The notes below the pieces were generated by a model, which saw only the letters and a list, made by a program, of their open reading frames with translations, was not told where the DNA came from and searched no databases. The translations under genes were made by a program, and so were the position numbers. Below are positions 1 through 5,871 of a stretch of 7,751 bases of DNA, one piece after another (within the stretch, counting starts at the first letter, position 1; each line of letters starts with the position of its first letter). Origin of the DNA: an uncultured Gemmatimonadota bacterium (GTDB lineage: Bacteria; Gemmatimonadota; Gemmatimonadetes; Gemmatimonadales; GWC2-71-9); assembly GCA_946887295.1 (NCBI GenBank), contig CAMPKP010000151.1, forward strand, positions 1 through 7,751, read 5' to 3'.

Positions 1-390
1 GCCGGCCGGAATGATCACGCGGCCGTAGGAGTCCGTCACGTCCGCGCTGACGGTGCTGGTGACGACCTCGCCCTTCTTGTTGACGCGGGAGTTGATCTCC
101 TGATCCACCGCCGTGGCGATGACGGTGCCGGAGCCGAGAGCCTTTGGTGCCGGCGCCGGGGCGGGCGCGGCCGGTTTGGGCTTGGCTGCCGGCTTCGGCC
201 TGGGCTTGGCCGCTACGGGAGCGGCGGCAACCGGGGGAGCGTCCGGCCGATCATCCAGCACGGCCGAGGAGTCCACCGCCACGCGTTGCAGATCGCGGCT
301 CAGGCTGTCCGCCGCGATGCTCTCACGGCTCTCGCCGCCACAGCCCACCAGGATCGCCACCGCCAGCAATGCCAGTCGCTTAGCCGCCAT
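1..390 (-). CDS. Lipoprotein with Pro/Ala/Lys-rich linker (partial, N-terminal 130 residues)
   Basis: This gene reads leftward and is still open at the window edge, so only 130 residues are seen and the C-terminus is missing. The start is the ATG at 388-390, with a strong Shine-Dalgarno GGAGG about five bases upstream. The N-terminus is a lipoprotein signal: MAAKRLALLAVAILVGC, lipobox L-V-G-C with acylated Cys17. Residues about 49-83 are a Pro/Ala/Lys-rich linker, likely spanning the periplasm or cell wall. From about residue 86 a folded domain begins with the pattern GTVI..AVDQEINSR, then KKGEVV...VSADVTDSYGRVIIPAG. That pattern (short strands, an 'I-[ND]-S-R' turn, then 'V-I-I-P-A-G') recalls the beta-rich domain of VirB10/TrbI-like and related envelope lipoproteins, but no secretion genes are nearby. 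Function is unknown. The gene lies 98 bases downstream of the serine hydrolase on the same strand; whether they share a transcript is unclear. Confidence 0.8.
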   Translation of the reverse strand, partial: MAAKRLALLAVAILVGCGGESRESIAADSLSRDLQRVAVDSSAVLDDRPDAPPVAAAPVAAKPRPKPAAKPKPAAPAPAPAPKALGSGTVIATAVDQEINSRVNKKGEVVTSTVSADVTDSYGRVIIPAG

Positions 391-488
391 ATCGCCTCCG
401 GTATGGTACAAAAGGTCGTGCGATGCGAGGGGAATCGGCGCTGCGAAGGAGCAAGAGCGAGGCCAGCGGAGGGGCGACGGCGGAGCCA

Positions 489-1664
489 TCAGGGACGCAG
501 CAGCGCGATGGCCTCCCGCGCGAGAGCGGCCATCTCGGCCGCCCCAGCCCCGTCCTCGTTGTTGGTGTTGAAGACGATGATCACGCCGCTTGCCGATGCC
601 GGATCGACGTAGATGTAGGAGCGATAGCCCGCCTGGTCGCCGGTGTGCCCCACGATCCGCCGTCCACCGTCCTCGAGCGAGAAGAACCCCAGCCCGGCCG
701 ACGCGAGCTCGGGCAGCGCCGCCCCGGTCTCGACCTCCGGGGCCCACATTTCCTCGAGCGTGCGGCGCGAGAGCACGCCGTCGTACCGTGCGCGCGCGGC
801 CGGATCGGCGGGGAACCCGGTAAGGAATGCGATGTACCGGGCTGCGTCGTCCACCGGTGCATTCCATCCGCTGTTCGGGATCGTGATGCCGGGGTCGAAG
901 TCCGCGCCGAGGTCCGCGACGCTGTCGCCGGTGACGCGGTAACCGTGCGAGCGGTCGGCGGCCAGATGATAGGGTGTCGCGCCCACGTAGCTGCGGCTCA
1001 TGCCGAGCGGCGCCCAGAGATTCTTCTGGACGTACACCGCCCAGGGATCGCCCGAGAGCTCCTCGATCACCCGCGCGAGATAGATGTAGCCCGGATTGGA
1101 GTAGCCGTAGCGCGAGCCCGGACGGAAGTGGAGACGCTGGTAGGGCATCATCGCCACCAGCTGACTCCAGGACCTGGGCTCGAACGGCTCCCAGGGCTCG
1201 CCACCCGACCATGGCCAGGTAGGATTCTGAAGGCCGGACGAATGGGTGAGCAGCATGCGGAGGGTGATGCCGTCCACGGCACCCGTGGGGCCGTGGACCG
1301 CTCGAAGCTCCGGCACCCAGCGAGTCACGCTGTCGTCGAGCGTGAGCAGCCCGCGGTCGCGGAGCTGGAGCAGGGCGACGGCCGTCAGGGTCTTGGTGAC
1401 GGAGGCCCAGTGGTAGATCGTCCGGTCGTTCACCTTCCGGCTGCCTGCCCGGTCGGCGTGGCCGTAGTGGTGCCGCGCCACGATCTCGCCCCTGCGCACC
1501 AGCACCGCGCTGCCCCCGACGACATGGGCGGCCCTGACGAAGGCGTCGAACCGCCCGGTGAGGCCGGTCCAGCCGCGTTGCGCCTCAGCGCGCGGAGCGT
1601 GCATGGCGAGAAGAAGCGCGATTTGGAGGAGGGTGGTGCGAACGGCGGGCCGCTTCGCGGGCAT
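489..1664 (-). CDS. Exported serine hydrolase, class C beta-lactamase / esterase fold
   Basis: The protein is 391 residues, normal for the beta-lactamase (class C)/DD-peptidase-like serine hydrolase family. Residues about 8-29 form a Sec signal peptide with a likely cut after A-E-A, so the enzyme should act in the periplasm or outside the cell. All three active-site motifs are visible: S88-V-T-K91 (nucleophile and general base), Y188-S-N190, and H340-T-G342, which replaces the K-T-G of true beta-lactamases. HTG is common in the esterase, peptidase and amidohydrolase members of this fold, so resistance activity should not be assumed and the substrate cannot be read from sequence. The ATG is preceded by GGGAG seven bases upstream, and that Shine-Dalgarno lies inside the hairpin at 1671-1697. 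The gene follows rpsD with a 41-base gap on the same strand, so readthrough from rpsD is possible. Confidence 0.93.
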   Translation of the reverse strand: MPAKRPAVRTTLLQIALLLAMHAPRAEAQRGWTGLTGRFDAFVRAAHVVGGSAVLVRRGEIVARHHYGHADRAGSRKVNDRTIYHWASVTKTLTAVALLQLRDRGLLTLDDSVTRWVPELRAVHGPTGAVDGITLRMLLTHSSGLQNPTWPWSGGEPWEPFEPRSWSQLVAMMPYQRLHFRPGSRYGYSNPGYIYLARVIEELSGDPWAVYVQKNLWAPLGMSRSYVGATPYHLAADRSHGYRVTGDSVADLGADFDPGITIPNSGWNAPVDDAARYIAFLTGFPADPAARARYDGVLSRRTLEEMWAPEVETGAALPELASAGLGFFSLEDGGRRIVGHTGDQAGYRSYIYVDPASASGVIIVFNTNNEDGAGAAEMAALAREAIALLRP

Positions 1665-1670
1665 GAAACG

Positions 1671-1697
1671 GCTCCCGGCACGCCAGCGGCCGGGAGC
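1671..1697 (-). other. Stem-loop between rpsD and serine hydrolase, containing the hydrolase ribosome binding site
   Basis: GCTCCCGGC at 1671-1679 and its exact reverse complement GCCGGGAGC at 1689-1697 make a 9-bp stem with a 9-base loop. The stem is nearly all G-C. It lies just after the rpsD stop and just before the hydrolase ATG on the minus strand. In minus-strand RNA the 3' arm carries the hydrolase Shine-Dalgarno GGGAG. No U-tract follows, so it is not a textbook intrinsic terminator. It could be an RNA end-stabiliser or partial terminator for rpsD, or a structure that limits hydrolase translation. The role is inferred; the pairing is seen. Confidence 0.55.
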
Positions 1698-1705
1698 CTG
1701 CCCGA

Positions 1706-2305
1706 TCAGCGGGAGTAGTACTCGACGACGAGCGAGATCTCGCAGATGACAGGGATCTGCTCGCGCTCGGGGATCTCGTTGATTCGAACGCTGCGCTTCT
1801 CACGGTCCAGCGAGAGATGCGGTGCCGGACGGGCGTTCTCCAGCGGGCCGAGGAAGGCCGCGAGATCACGGCTCTTCGGGGTCAGGGCGACGACATCGCC
1901 CGGCTGGAGCCGGCGCGACGGGATCGTGGTGCGCTTTCCATTGACCGTGAAGTGGCCGTGCGAGACCGCCTGGCGCGCCGCGAAGATCGTTCGCACGAAT
2001 CCGGCCCGGAGCACCACCGCGTCGAGCCGCATCTCCAGCAACTGGAGCAGCGCGACGCCGGTGTGGCCCTCCTTGCGGGTGGCTTCGGCGAAGGTGTTCT
2101 GGAGCTGGCGCTCGCTCACGTTATACTGCGCCCGCAGCCGCTGCTTCTCGACCAGCTGCTTCTTGTACTCGCTGACCTTTCGCCGGGGAGTCGCGCCGTG
2201 CTGACCGGGCGGCTCCGGGCGGCGCTCCATGATGCGGGTAGCCTTGGGGGTGAGCGGAATCCCGAGCTGCCGGGCGATCCTTACTTTGGGTCCACGCAGA
2301 TTCAC
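1706..2305 (-). CDS. rpsD: Small ribosomal subunit protein S4, cysteine-poor form
   Basis: S4 binds 16S rRNA early in 30S assembly and helps decoding accuracy; in model bacteria it also represses its own operon. The frame is open up to an ATG at 2452, but homology begins at 'NLRGPKVRIARQLG', so the GTG at 2303-2305 is chosen. It has a weak purine-rich GAGAG upstream and gives 199 residues, slightly shorter than the usual 200-209. Conserved S4 features are P-P-G-Q-H-G (32-37), S-E-Y...L-x-E-K-Q (45-55), V-S-E-R-Q (63-67), the S4 RNA-binding domain at about 91-150 (R-L-D-A-V-V...V-S-H-G-H-F-T-V-N-G) and the terminal E-Y-Y-S-R. The four zinc-binding cysteines of some S4 proteins are absent; the only Cys is 188. 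None of the usual alpha-operon partners (rpsM, rpsK, rpoA, rplQ) flanks it. It is divergent from the dehydrogenase-like gene and upstream of the hydrolase. Confidence 0.95.
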   Translation of the reverse strand: MNLRGPKVRIARQLGIPLTPKATRIMERRPEPPGQHGATPRRKVSEYKKQLVEKQRLRAQYNVSERQLQNTFAEATRKEGHTGVALLQLLEMRLDAVVLRAGFVRTIFAARQAVSHGHFTVNGKRTTIPSRRLQPGDVVALTPKSRDLAAFLGPLENARPAPHLSLDREKRSVRINEIPEREQIPVICEISLVVEYYSR

Positions 2306-2484
2306 GGATCTCTCGTCGTGCGATGATGAGGCGGTTCGATGAAAGCTGTTCTCAACCGCGAAATTACAGAGACCTGAAATATCCCGCCCGGAGGGGCCTG
2401 GGTCAAGGCCGGAGGTCACCCGCCCCCGGAGCGCTCCGGTGTACCCTTCCATCGGTCTCGTCCTCTCTCATGGGAAGGCCTCGT

Positions 2485-3852
2485 ATGCCAGCACTCATCC
2501 ACCGGCTTGGACTCGCCAGCACCCTCGCCCTGTCGGGAGGTGTCCTCGCGTGCGGCAGCGCCGATCGTGCTCCCGGCGCCGCCGATTCCACAGCCGGGAA
2601 CGCCGGGCCAGTCGGGAGCGCCGCCACCGCGGGGAGCGGCCAAGGCACCGGCGACCGTTTGACCCTGCCCGAGGGCTTCCGGGCCAGCGTCTTCGCCGAC
2701 AGCCTCGGCCAGGCCCGCCACCTCACGGCCCGGCCCAATGGCGACGTGTACGTCAACACCTGGCGGTCGCCCTACGACTCCACCCGCCGAGTGCCCGCCG
2801 GGGGGTTCCTCGTGGCCCTGCGCGACTCCAATGGCGACGGCAAGGCCGAACGGATCGAGCGCTTCGGCGGCGAGGGCGGAACCGGCGGGACCGGGATCAC
2901 CTTCTTCAGCGACGCCATCTATGCGGAGGCCGGACCGGTCATCGTGCGCTATCGGCTCCGGGCGAGCGAGCTCGTGCCGGCGGCAGCCCCCGACACGATC
3001 GTGACCGGGCTGCCGTCCAAGGGGGGACATCCAATGCACCCTCTCACCATCGATCCCGAAGGCAATCTCTTCGTGAACGTCGGATCGAGCACCAACTCCT
3101 GCCAGGTGAAGGACCGCCAGCCCCACTCTCCGGGCCAGCGGCCCTGCAAAGAGCTCGCGACCCGGGCCGGCATCTGGCGATTCAGCGCCACGAAGACCGG
3201 GCAGCGGTTCGATCCTGCCGCGCGCTACGCAACCGGCATCCGGAACGCGGGCGCACTGGCCATCAACCCCGCCGACGGCGCCCTCTACGCCACCCAGCAC
3301 GGCCGCGACCAGTTGGCCGAGAACTGGCCCGAGCTCTACGACTGGAAGGCGGGCGCGGAGCTGCCCTCCGAGGAGCTGCTGCTGATCGTGAAGGGGGGAG
3401 ACTACGGCTGGCCCTACTGCTATCACGACCCGAAGCTGGGGAAGCTGGTCCTGGCGCCGGAGTACGGAGGCGACGGCCGGAAGGTCGGGGAATGCGCCGA
3501 GAAGCTCGGCCCCGTGGCCGCCTTTCCCGCGCACTGGGCGCCGAACGGCCTCGCCTTCTATGCCGGCGACGCCTTTCCGGAGGCCTATCGCGGCGGGGCG
3601 TTCATCGCCTTCCACGGGTCGTGGAACCGGGCGCCCGAGCCGCAGGGCGGCTATAACGTCGTCTTTCAGCCGTTCTCCGGCGGCAAGGTCTCGGGAGAGT
3701 ACTGGATCTTCGCCGACGGGTTCGCAGGACCCAGCAAGCAGCCCGGCACGGCGAAGCACAGGCCCTCGGGAGTGACCGTGGGACCGGACGGCGCGCTCTA
3801 CATCAGCGACGACAACGGCGGGACGGTCTGGCGGGTGGTTCACGGTGACTGA
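2485..3852 (+). CDS. PQQ-type sugar / L-sorbosone dehydrogenase-like beta-propeller lipoprotein
   Basis: The 455-residue product has a lipoprotein signal (V-L-A-C, Cys23), then a Gly/Ala/Ser-rich tether to about residue 57, then a six-bladed beta-propeller of the soluble glucose/sorbosone dehydrogenase family. Recognisable elements are the L-P-E-G-F start (61-65), G-G-H182-P-M-H185 near the expected catalytic His/PQQ region, G-S-S-T-N (200-204), G-I-R-N (251-254), G-G-D-Y-G-W-P-Y (314-321), H-G-S-W-N-R (377-382) and R-P-S-G-V (426-430), then a closing G-P-D-G-A-L-Y-I-S-D-D blade. Cys206/Cys221 and Cys322/Cys337 could form disulfides, which fits a periplasmic site. Members oxidise aldoses or related sugars and pass electrons to the respiratory chain, but many homologues are uncharacterised, so PQQ use and substrate are inferred. 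The start is ATG 2485, because GGAAGG sits six bases upstream; ATG 2470 would add five residues. It stands alone, divergent from rpsD. Confidence 0.88.
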   Translation: MPALIHRLGLASTLALSGGVLACGSADRAPGAADSTAGNAGPVGSAATAGSGQGTGDRLTLPEGFRASVFADSLGQARHLTARPNGDVYVNTWRSPYDSTRRVPAGGFLVALRDSNGDGKAERIERFGGEGGTGGTGITFFSDAIYAEAGPVIVRYRLRASELVPAAAPDTIVTGLPSKGGHPMHPLTIDPEGNLFVNVGSSTNSCQVKDRQPHSPGQRPCKELATRAGIWRFSATKTGQRFDPAARYATGIRNAGALAINPADGALYATQHGRDQLAENWPELYDWKAGAELPSEELLLIVKGGDYGWPYCYHDPKLGKLVLAPEYGGDGRKVGECAEKLGPVAAFPAHWAPNGLAFYAGDAFPEAYRGGAFIAFHGSWNRAPEPQGGYNVVFQPFSGGKVSGEYWIFADGFAGPSKQPGTAKHRPSGVTVGPDGALYISDDNGGTVWRVVHGD

Positions 3853-3937
3853 ACGGCAGCCGGATGTCACCACAATCCTGCGAATTGGGTAGTGAAGGGG
3901 TCTTTCCGCACCCGTAGATCCCCGCTTCCTGCATTTC

Positions 3938-3980
3938 CTGTCATGTGAATTCTGCAGAAATTGCAGAATTCACATGACAG
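3938..3980. repeat. Perfect 19-bp inverted repeat with 5-base spacer
   Basis: CTGTCATGTGAATTCTGCA (3938-3956) is followed by GAAAT and then by its exact reverse complement TGCAGAATTCACATGACAG (3962-3980). Nineteen of nineteen positions pair, at about 42% GC within much richer DNA. Neither strand has a T-tract after the arm, so an intrinsic terminator is unlikely. The repeat ends six bases before the predicted amt -35 box, and its centre lies about 63 bases upstream of the expected transcription start. That is a usual place for an activator or repressor site. Each arm also contains GAATTC, and the left arm runs into the smaller palindrome TTCTGCAGAA (3950-3959). Alternatives are a transcript-end hairpin for the upstream gene or a mobile repeat. 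Confidence 0.85.
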
Positions 3981-3986
3981 TCGGTA

Positions 3987-4015
3987 TTGCGCACTCCGGG
4001 ACTTCGCGCTACAAT
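3987..4015 (+). promoter_or_regulatory. Predicted sigma70-type promoter of amt-PII operon
   Basis: A -35-like TTGCGC (3987-3992) and a good -10 TACAAT (4010-4015, five of six matches) are separated by exactly 17 bases. Transcription would start near 4022, giving a leader of about 50 bases before the amt ATG. The -35 match is weak (three of six), which would fit a promoter needing an activator bound at the inverted repeat just upstream. Promoter consensus in this lineage is assumed to resemble that of model bacteria. Confidence 0.45.
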
Positions 4016-4071
4016 CGCGTAGGGACGCAACCGCGCGCCCCGCGACTCTCAGCCTCAGGATCCGACAGGCG

Positions 4072-5406
4072 ATGACCGGACCCCTCCCCCTGCTCGCGCT
4101 CCAGGACGCCGCGCCGGCCGTCGTGCCGGCCGATACCGCCTGGATGCTGGTGGCCACCGCGCTGGTGCTGTTGATGACGCCGGCGCTCGCGTTCTTCTAT
4201 GGCGGTCTGGTCCGGTCCAAGAACTCGCTCAATACCATGATGATGAGCTTCGCCGCCCTGGGAGCGGTGGGCATCGTCTGGGCGCTGGCGGGGTACAGTC
4301 TGGCATTCACCGAGGGGAACGCGCTCATCGGGGGAACGGCGAACCTGCTCCTCCACGGGATCGGGCTGGAGGCGCAGGGCACGATTCCCCGGGTGCTCTT
4401 CATGGTCTATCAGGGCACTTTCGCCATCATCACGGCCGCGCTCATCTCGGGGGCGGTGGTCGAGCGAATGCGATTCGGGCCCTACCTCGCCTTCATCGTG
4501 CTGTGGACCCTCCTGGTCTACGCCCCGATGGCGCACTGGGTGTGGGGCGGCGGCTGGCTCATGACCCGCGGGGTCCTGGACTTCGCCGGCGGGACGGTGG
4601 TGCACATCAATGCCGGCGTCTCGGCGCTGGTGGCCGCGCTGGTGCTCGGCGTGCGCAAGGACTACGGCCGCCAGGCGATTCTGCCCCACAGCGTGCCGTT
4701 CGTGCTGCTCGGCGCAGGGCTCCTGTGGTTCGGGTGGTTCGGCTTCAACGGCGGCAGCGCGCTGGCCGCGAATGAGCTGGCGGCGCTCGCCTTCAGCAAC
4801 ACCGCGCTCGCGCCGATGGCCACGCTGGTGGTGTGGGTGCTGCTCGACTACTACCGGTCCGGCCATGCGACGGCGGTAGGCGGCGCCACCGCGATCGTCG
4901 TGGGACTCGTCGCCATCACTCCGGCCGCCGGCTTCGTCAGCCCGGCCTCGGCCCTGCTGATCGGGGGCATCGCGGCGGTGCCCAGCTACTTCGTCATCGT
5001 CGCGCGCTCGCGCACCGGGCTCGACGACTCGCTCGATGTCTTCGCGGGCCATGGCGTGGGTGGCATCACCGGCGCGCTCCTCACCGGCGTCTTCGCCCAG
5101 AAGGCGTGGAACTCGGCGGGCGCCGACGGCCTGCTGGCCGGCAACCCCGGCCAGCTCGTCACCCAGGCGCTCGGCGTCGGCAGTGCGATGCTCTACTCCG
5201 CCGTCGCCACCTTCGCGCTCCTGAAGGTGCTCGGGTTCGTCACCGCTCTCCGCGCCGCCCCGAAGAGCGAGGGCATGGGTATGGACGTCACCCAGCACGG
5301 CGAAGAGGCCTACGCCAGCGGCGAAGGCTCGATCCTGGTCATCTCCGATGCGAGTCCGGCCGCCACGCCGGCTGCCGTCCTCAACCCGCAGACCGCGGCG
5401 CGCTGA
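4072..5406 (+). CDS. amt: Ammonium transporter, Amt/AmtB family
   Basis: This 444-residue inner-membrane channel carries ammonium into the cell. Nearly all E. coli AmtB pore residues align: Phe117 (F107), Trp158 (W148), Asp170 (D160), twin histidines His178 and His327 (H168, H318), Phe225 (F215) and Ser229 (S219). About 11 membrane helices are expected; clear signatures are F-F-Y-G-G-L-V-R, D-F-A-G-G-T-V-V-H-I and W-F-G-W-F-G-F-N-G-G-S. The cytoplasmic tail keeps the M-D-V-T-Q-H-G-E-E-A-Y segment (404-414), which in AmtB couples the subunits and PII binding, then adds about 30 Ala/Pro-rich residues. The ATG at 4072 fits the family N-terminus, with AGGA 11 bases upstream; the frame extends further upstream but only through the promoter and repeat. 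The PII gene starts 17 bases after the stop, so the two form an operon. Confidence 0.96.
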   Translation: MTGPLPLLALQDAAPAVVPADTAWMLVATALVLLMTPALAFFYGGLVRSKNSLNTMMMSFAALGAVGIVWALAGYSLAFTEGNALIGGTANLLLHGIGLEAQGTIPRVLFMVYQGTFAIITAALISGAVVERMRFGPYLAFIVLWTLLVYAPMAHWVWGGGWLMTRGVLDFAGGTVVHINAGVSALVAALVLGVRKDYGRQAILPHSVPFVLLGAGLLWFGWFGFNGGSALAANELAALAFSNTALAPMATLVVWVLLDYYRSGHATAVGGATAIVVGLVAITPAAGFVSPASALLIGGIAAVPSYFVIVARSRTGLDDSLDVFAGHGVGGITGALLTGVFAQKAWNSAGADGLLAGNPGQLVTQALGVGSAMLYSAVATFALLKVLGFVTALRAAPKSEGMGMDVTQHGEEAYASGEGSILVISDASPAATPAAVLNPQTAAR

Positions 5407-5423
5407 CGCCGGGAGACTCTCTC

Positions 5424-5783
5424 ATGAAGCTCATCGTCGCCATCATCCGTCCCGACCGCCTGAACGAGGTGCTCGAGGCCCTCTACCGCGCCGAGGTGAC
5501 GGGGCTGACCGTCACCCGGGTCCTGGGGCATGGGGGGGAGACCGACCGGGTCGAGACGTACCGGGGCACGACCGTCAAGATGGAGCTGCAGGAGAAGGTG
5601 CGGCTCGAGATCGGCGTGTCCGACTCGTTCGTGGACGTCACGATCAGGGCCATACTCGGCTCGGCGCGCACCGGCGAGGTGGGAGACGGCAAGGTGTTCG
5701 TGCTCGACGTCGAGCAGGTCCACCGGATCCGGACCGGCGAGCGCGACGAGCGGGCGGTGACGCCGGCAGCCCTCGCGGGCTGA
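5424..5783 (+). CDS. glnK: PII nitrogen signal protein, GlnK/GlnB family with divergent T-loop
   Basis: PII proteins are trimers that sense ATP/ADP and 2-oxoglutarate; those encoded beside amt normally plug the Amt channel when nitrogen is plentiful. The 119-residue product aligns without gaps to E. coli GlnK over 1-106: M-K-L-I-V-A-I-I-R-P start, G35-x-G37, Y46-R-G48, Lys58, T83-G-x-x-G-D88-G-K90 and R101-I-R103-T-G. Two T-loop/ligand positions differ: residue 51, the uridylylated Tyr in enterobacteria, is Val, and residue 39, Gln in GlnK and involved in Mg-ATP/2-oxoglutarate binding, is Glu. Residue 38 is Gly, not Arg. The last 13 residues (V-T-P-A-A-L-A-G end) extend beyond GlnK. ATG 5424 has GGGAG eight bases upstream. 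The gene follows amt, the reverse of the common glnK-amtB order. The symbol rests on linkage to amt; GlnB would be equally fair. Confidence 0.92.
   Translation: MKLIVAIIRPDRLNEVLEALYRAEVTGLTVTRVLGHGGETDRVETYRGTTVKMELQEKVRLEIGVSDSFVDVTIRAILGSARTGEVGDGKVFVLDVEQVHRIRTGERDERAVTPAALAG
5767..5782 (+). terminator. Possible weak terminator hairpin at end of PII gene
   Basis: CAGCCC (5767-5772), loop TCGC, then GGGCTG (5777-5782) form a 6-bp stem overlapping the PII stop codon. The following bases are not a T-tract, so intrinsic termination would be poor. It could instead pause polymerase or protect the amt-PII mRNA end. This is low-confidence and based on pairing alone. Confidence 0.25.
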
Positions 5784-5799
5784 CCGTCCCGTTCCTCGC

Positions 5800-5828
5800 T
5801 TGACAGATCGTGCGTCATTTCGTACGAT
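5800..5828 (+). promoter_or_regulatory. Predicted promoter of the padR operon
   Basis: A perfect -35 TTGACA (5800-5805) and a -10 TACGAT (5823-5828, four of six) are spaced by exactly 17 bases. Transcription would begin near 5835. The -10 lies inside the TCGTACG repeat array, so a protein bound there should block RNA polymerase. This is the usual arrangement for a self-repressed PadR gene. Confidence 0.65.
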
Positions 5829-5850
5829 ATATCGTACACCATGTCGTACG
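5808..5850. promoter_or_regulatory. Probable PadR operator: four TCGTACG-type units at a 12-bp period
   Basis: TCGTGCG (5808), TCGTACG (5820), TCGTACA (5832) and TCGTACG (5844) start exactly 12 bases apart. Because GTAC is self-complementary, neighbouring units also form GTAC-N8-GTAC dyads. The best is the 16-bp perfect palindrome GTACGATATATCGTAC at 5822-5837. N8 spacing matches the known ATGT-N8-ACAT layout of characterised PadR operators, although the half-site letters differ. The array covers the -10 region and start site and ends eight bases before the padR Shine-Dalgarno. Binding by the adjacent PadR is inferred. Confidence 0.75.
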
Positions 5851-5871
5851 GAATAACGGAGGTAAGCGGTT

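Larger units (their letters stand above)
3853..4071. other. Intergenic regulatory region upstream of amt
   Basis: This 219-base gap separates the dehydrogenase-like gene from amt. Its first 85 bases show no clear terminator: a GGTGAC/GTCACC pair at 3844-3871 overlaps the upstream stop codon but has a long loop and no T-tract. The middle holds the 19-bp perfect inverted repeat, and the last 85 bases hold the amt promoter and leader. It is less GC-rich than the flanking genes. No sigma54 pattern (TGGCAC-N5-TTGC) is present, so NtrC/sigma54 control of amt is not supported. Confidence 0.7.

Noticed and set aside
423..1718. 431-codon plus-strand reading frame opposite the serine hydrolase
   Set aside because: Arg/Pro/Ala/Gly-rich with no domain; the opposite strand carries complete catalytic motifs and a signal peptide. 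It is a high-GC shadow.
2426..2439. 14-bp palindrome CCGGAGCGCTCCGG upstream of the dehydrogenase-like gene
   Set aside because: One such palindrome is roughly expected by chance in a GC-rich window of this size, and no promoter is aligned with it.
3844..3871. GGTGAC/GTCACC inverted repeat at the end of the dehydrogenase-like gene
   Set aside because: Only 6 bp with a 16-base loop, overlapping the stop codon, and with no T-tract; too weak to call a terminator.
2416..3873. 485-codon minus-strand frame opposite the dehydrogenase-like gene
   Set aside because: No recognisable motif or good ribosome site; the opposite strand has a full beta-propeller with lipobox.
3976..3990. Possible sigma54 promoter before amt
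   Set aside because: TTGC is present at 3987-3990 but the -24 box would read GACAGT, not TGGCAC.
4009..5298. 429-codon minus-strand frame opposite amt
   Set aside because: Composition is His/Arg/Glu-rich antisense of membrane helices; amt is unmistakable.
5531..5538. Run of seven G in the PII T-loop region as a frameshift site
   Set aside because: The frame stays intact and aligns to GlnK without gaps on both sides, so there is no sign of a shift.
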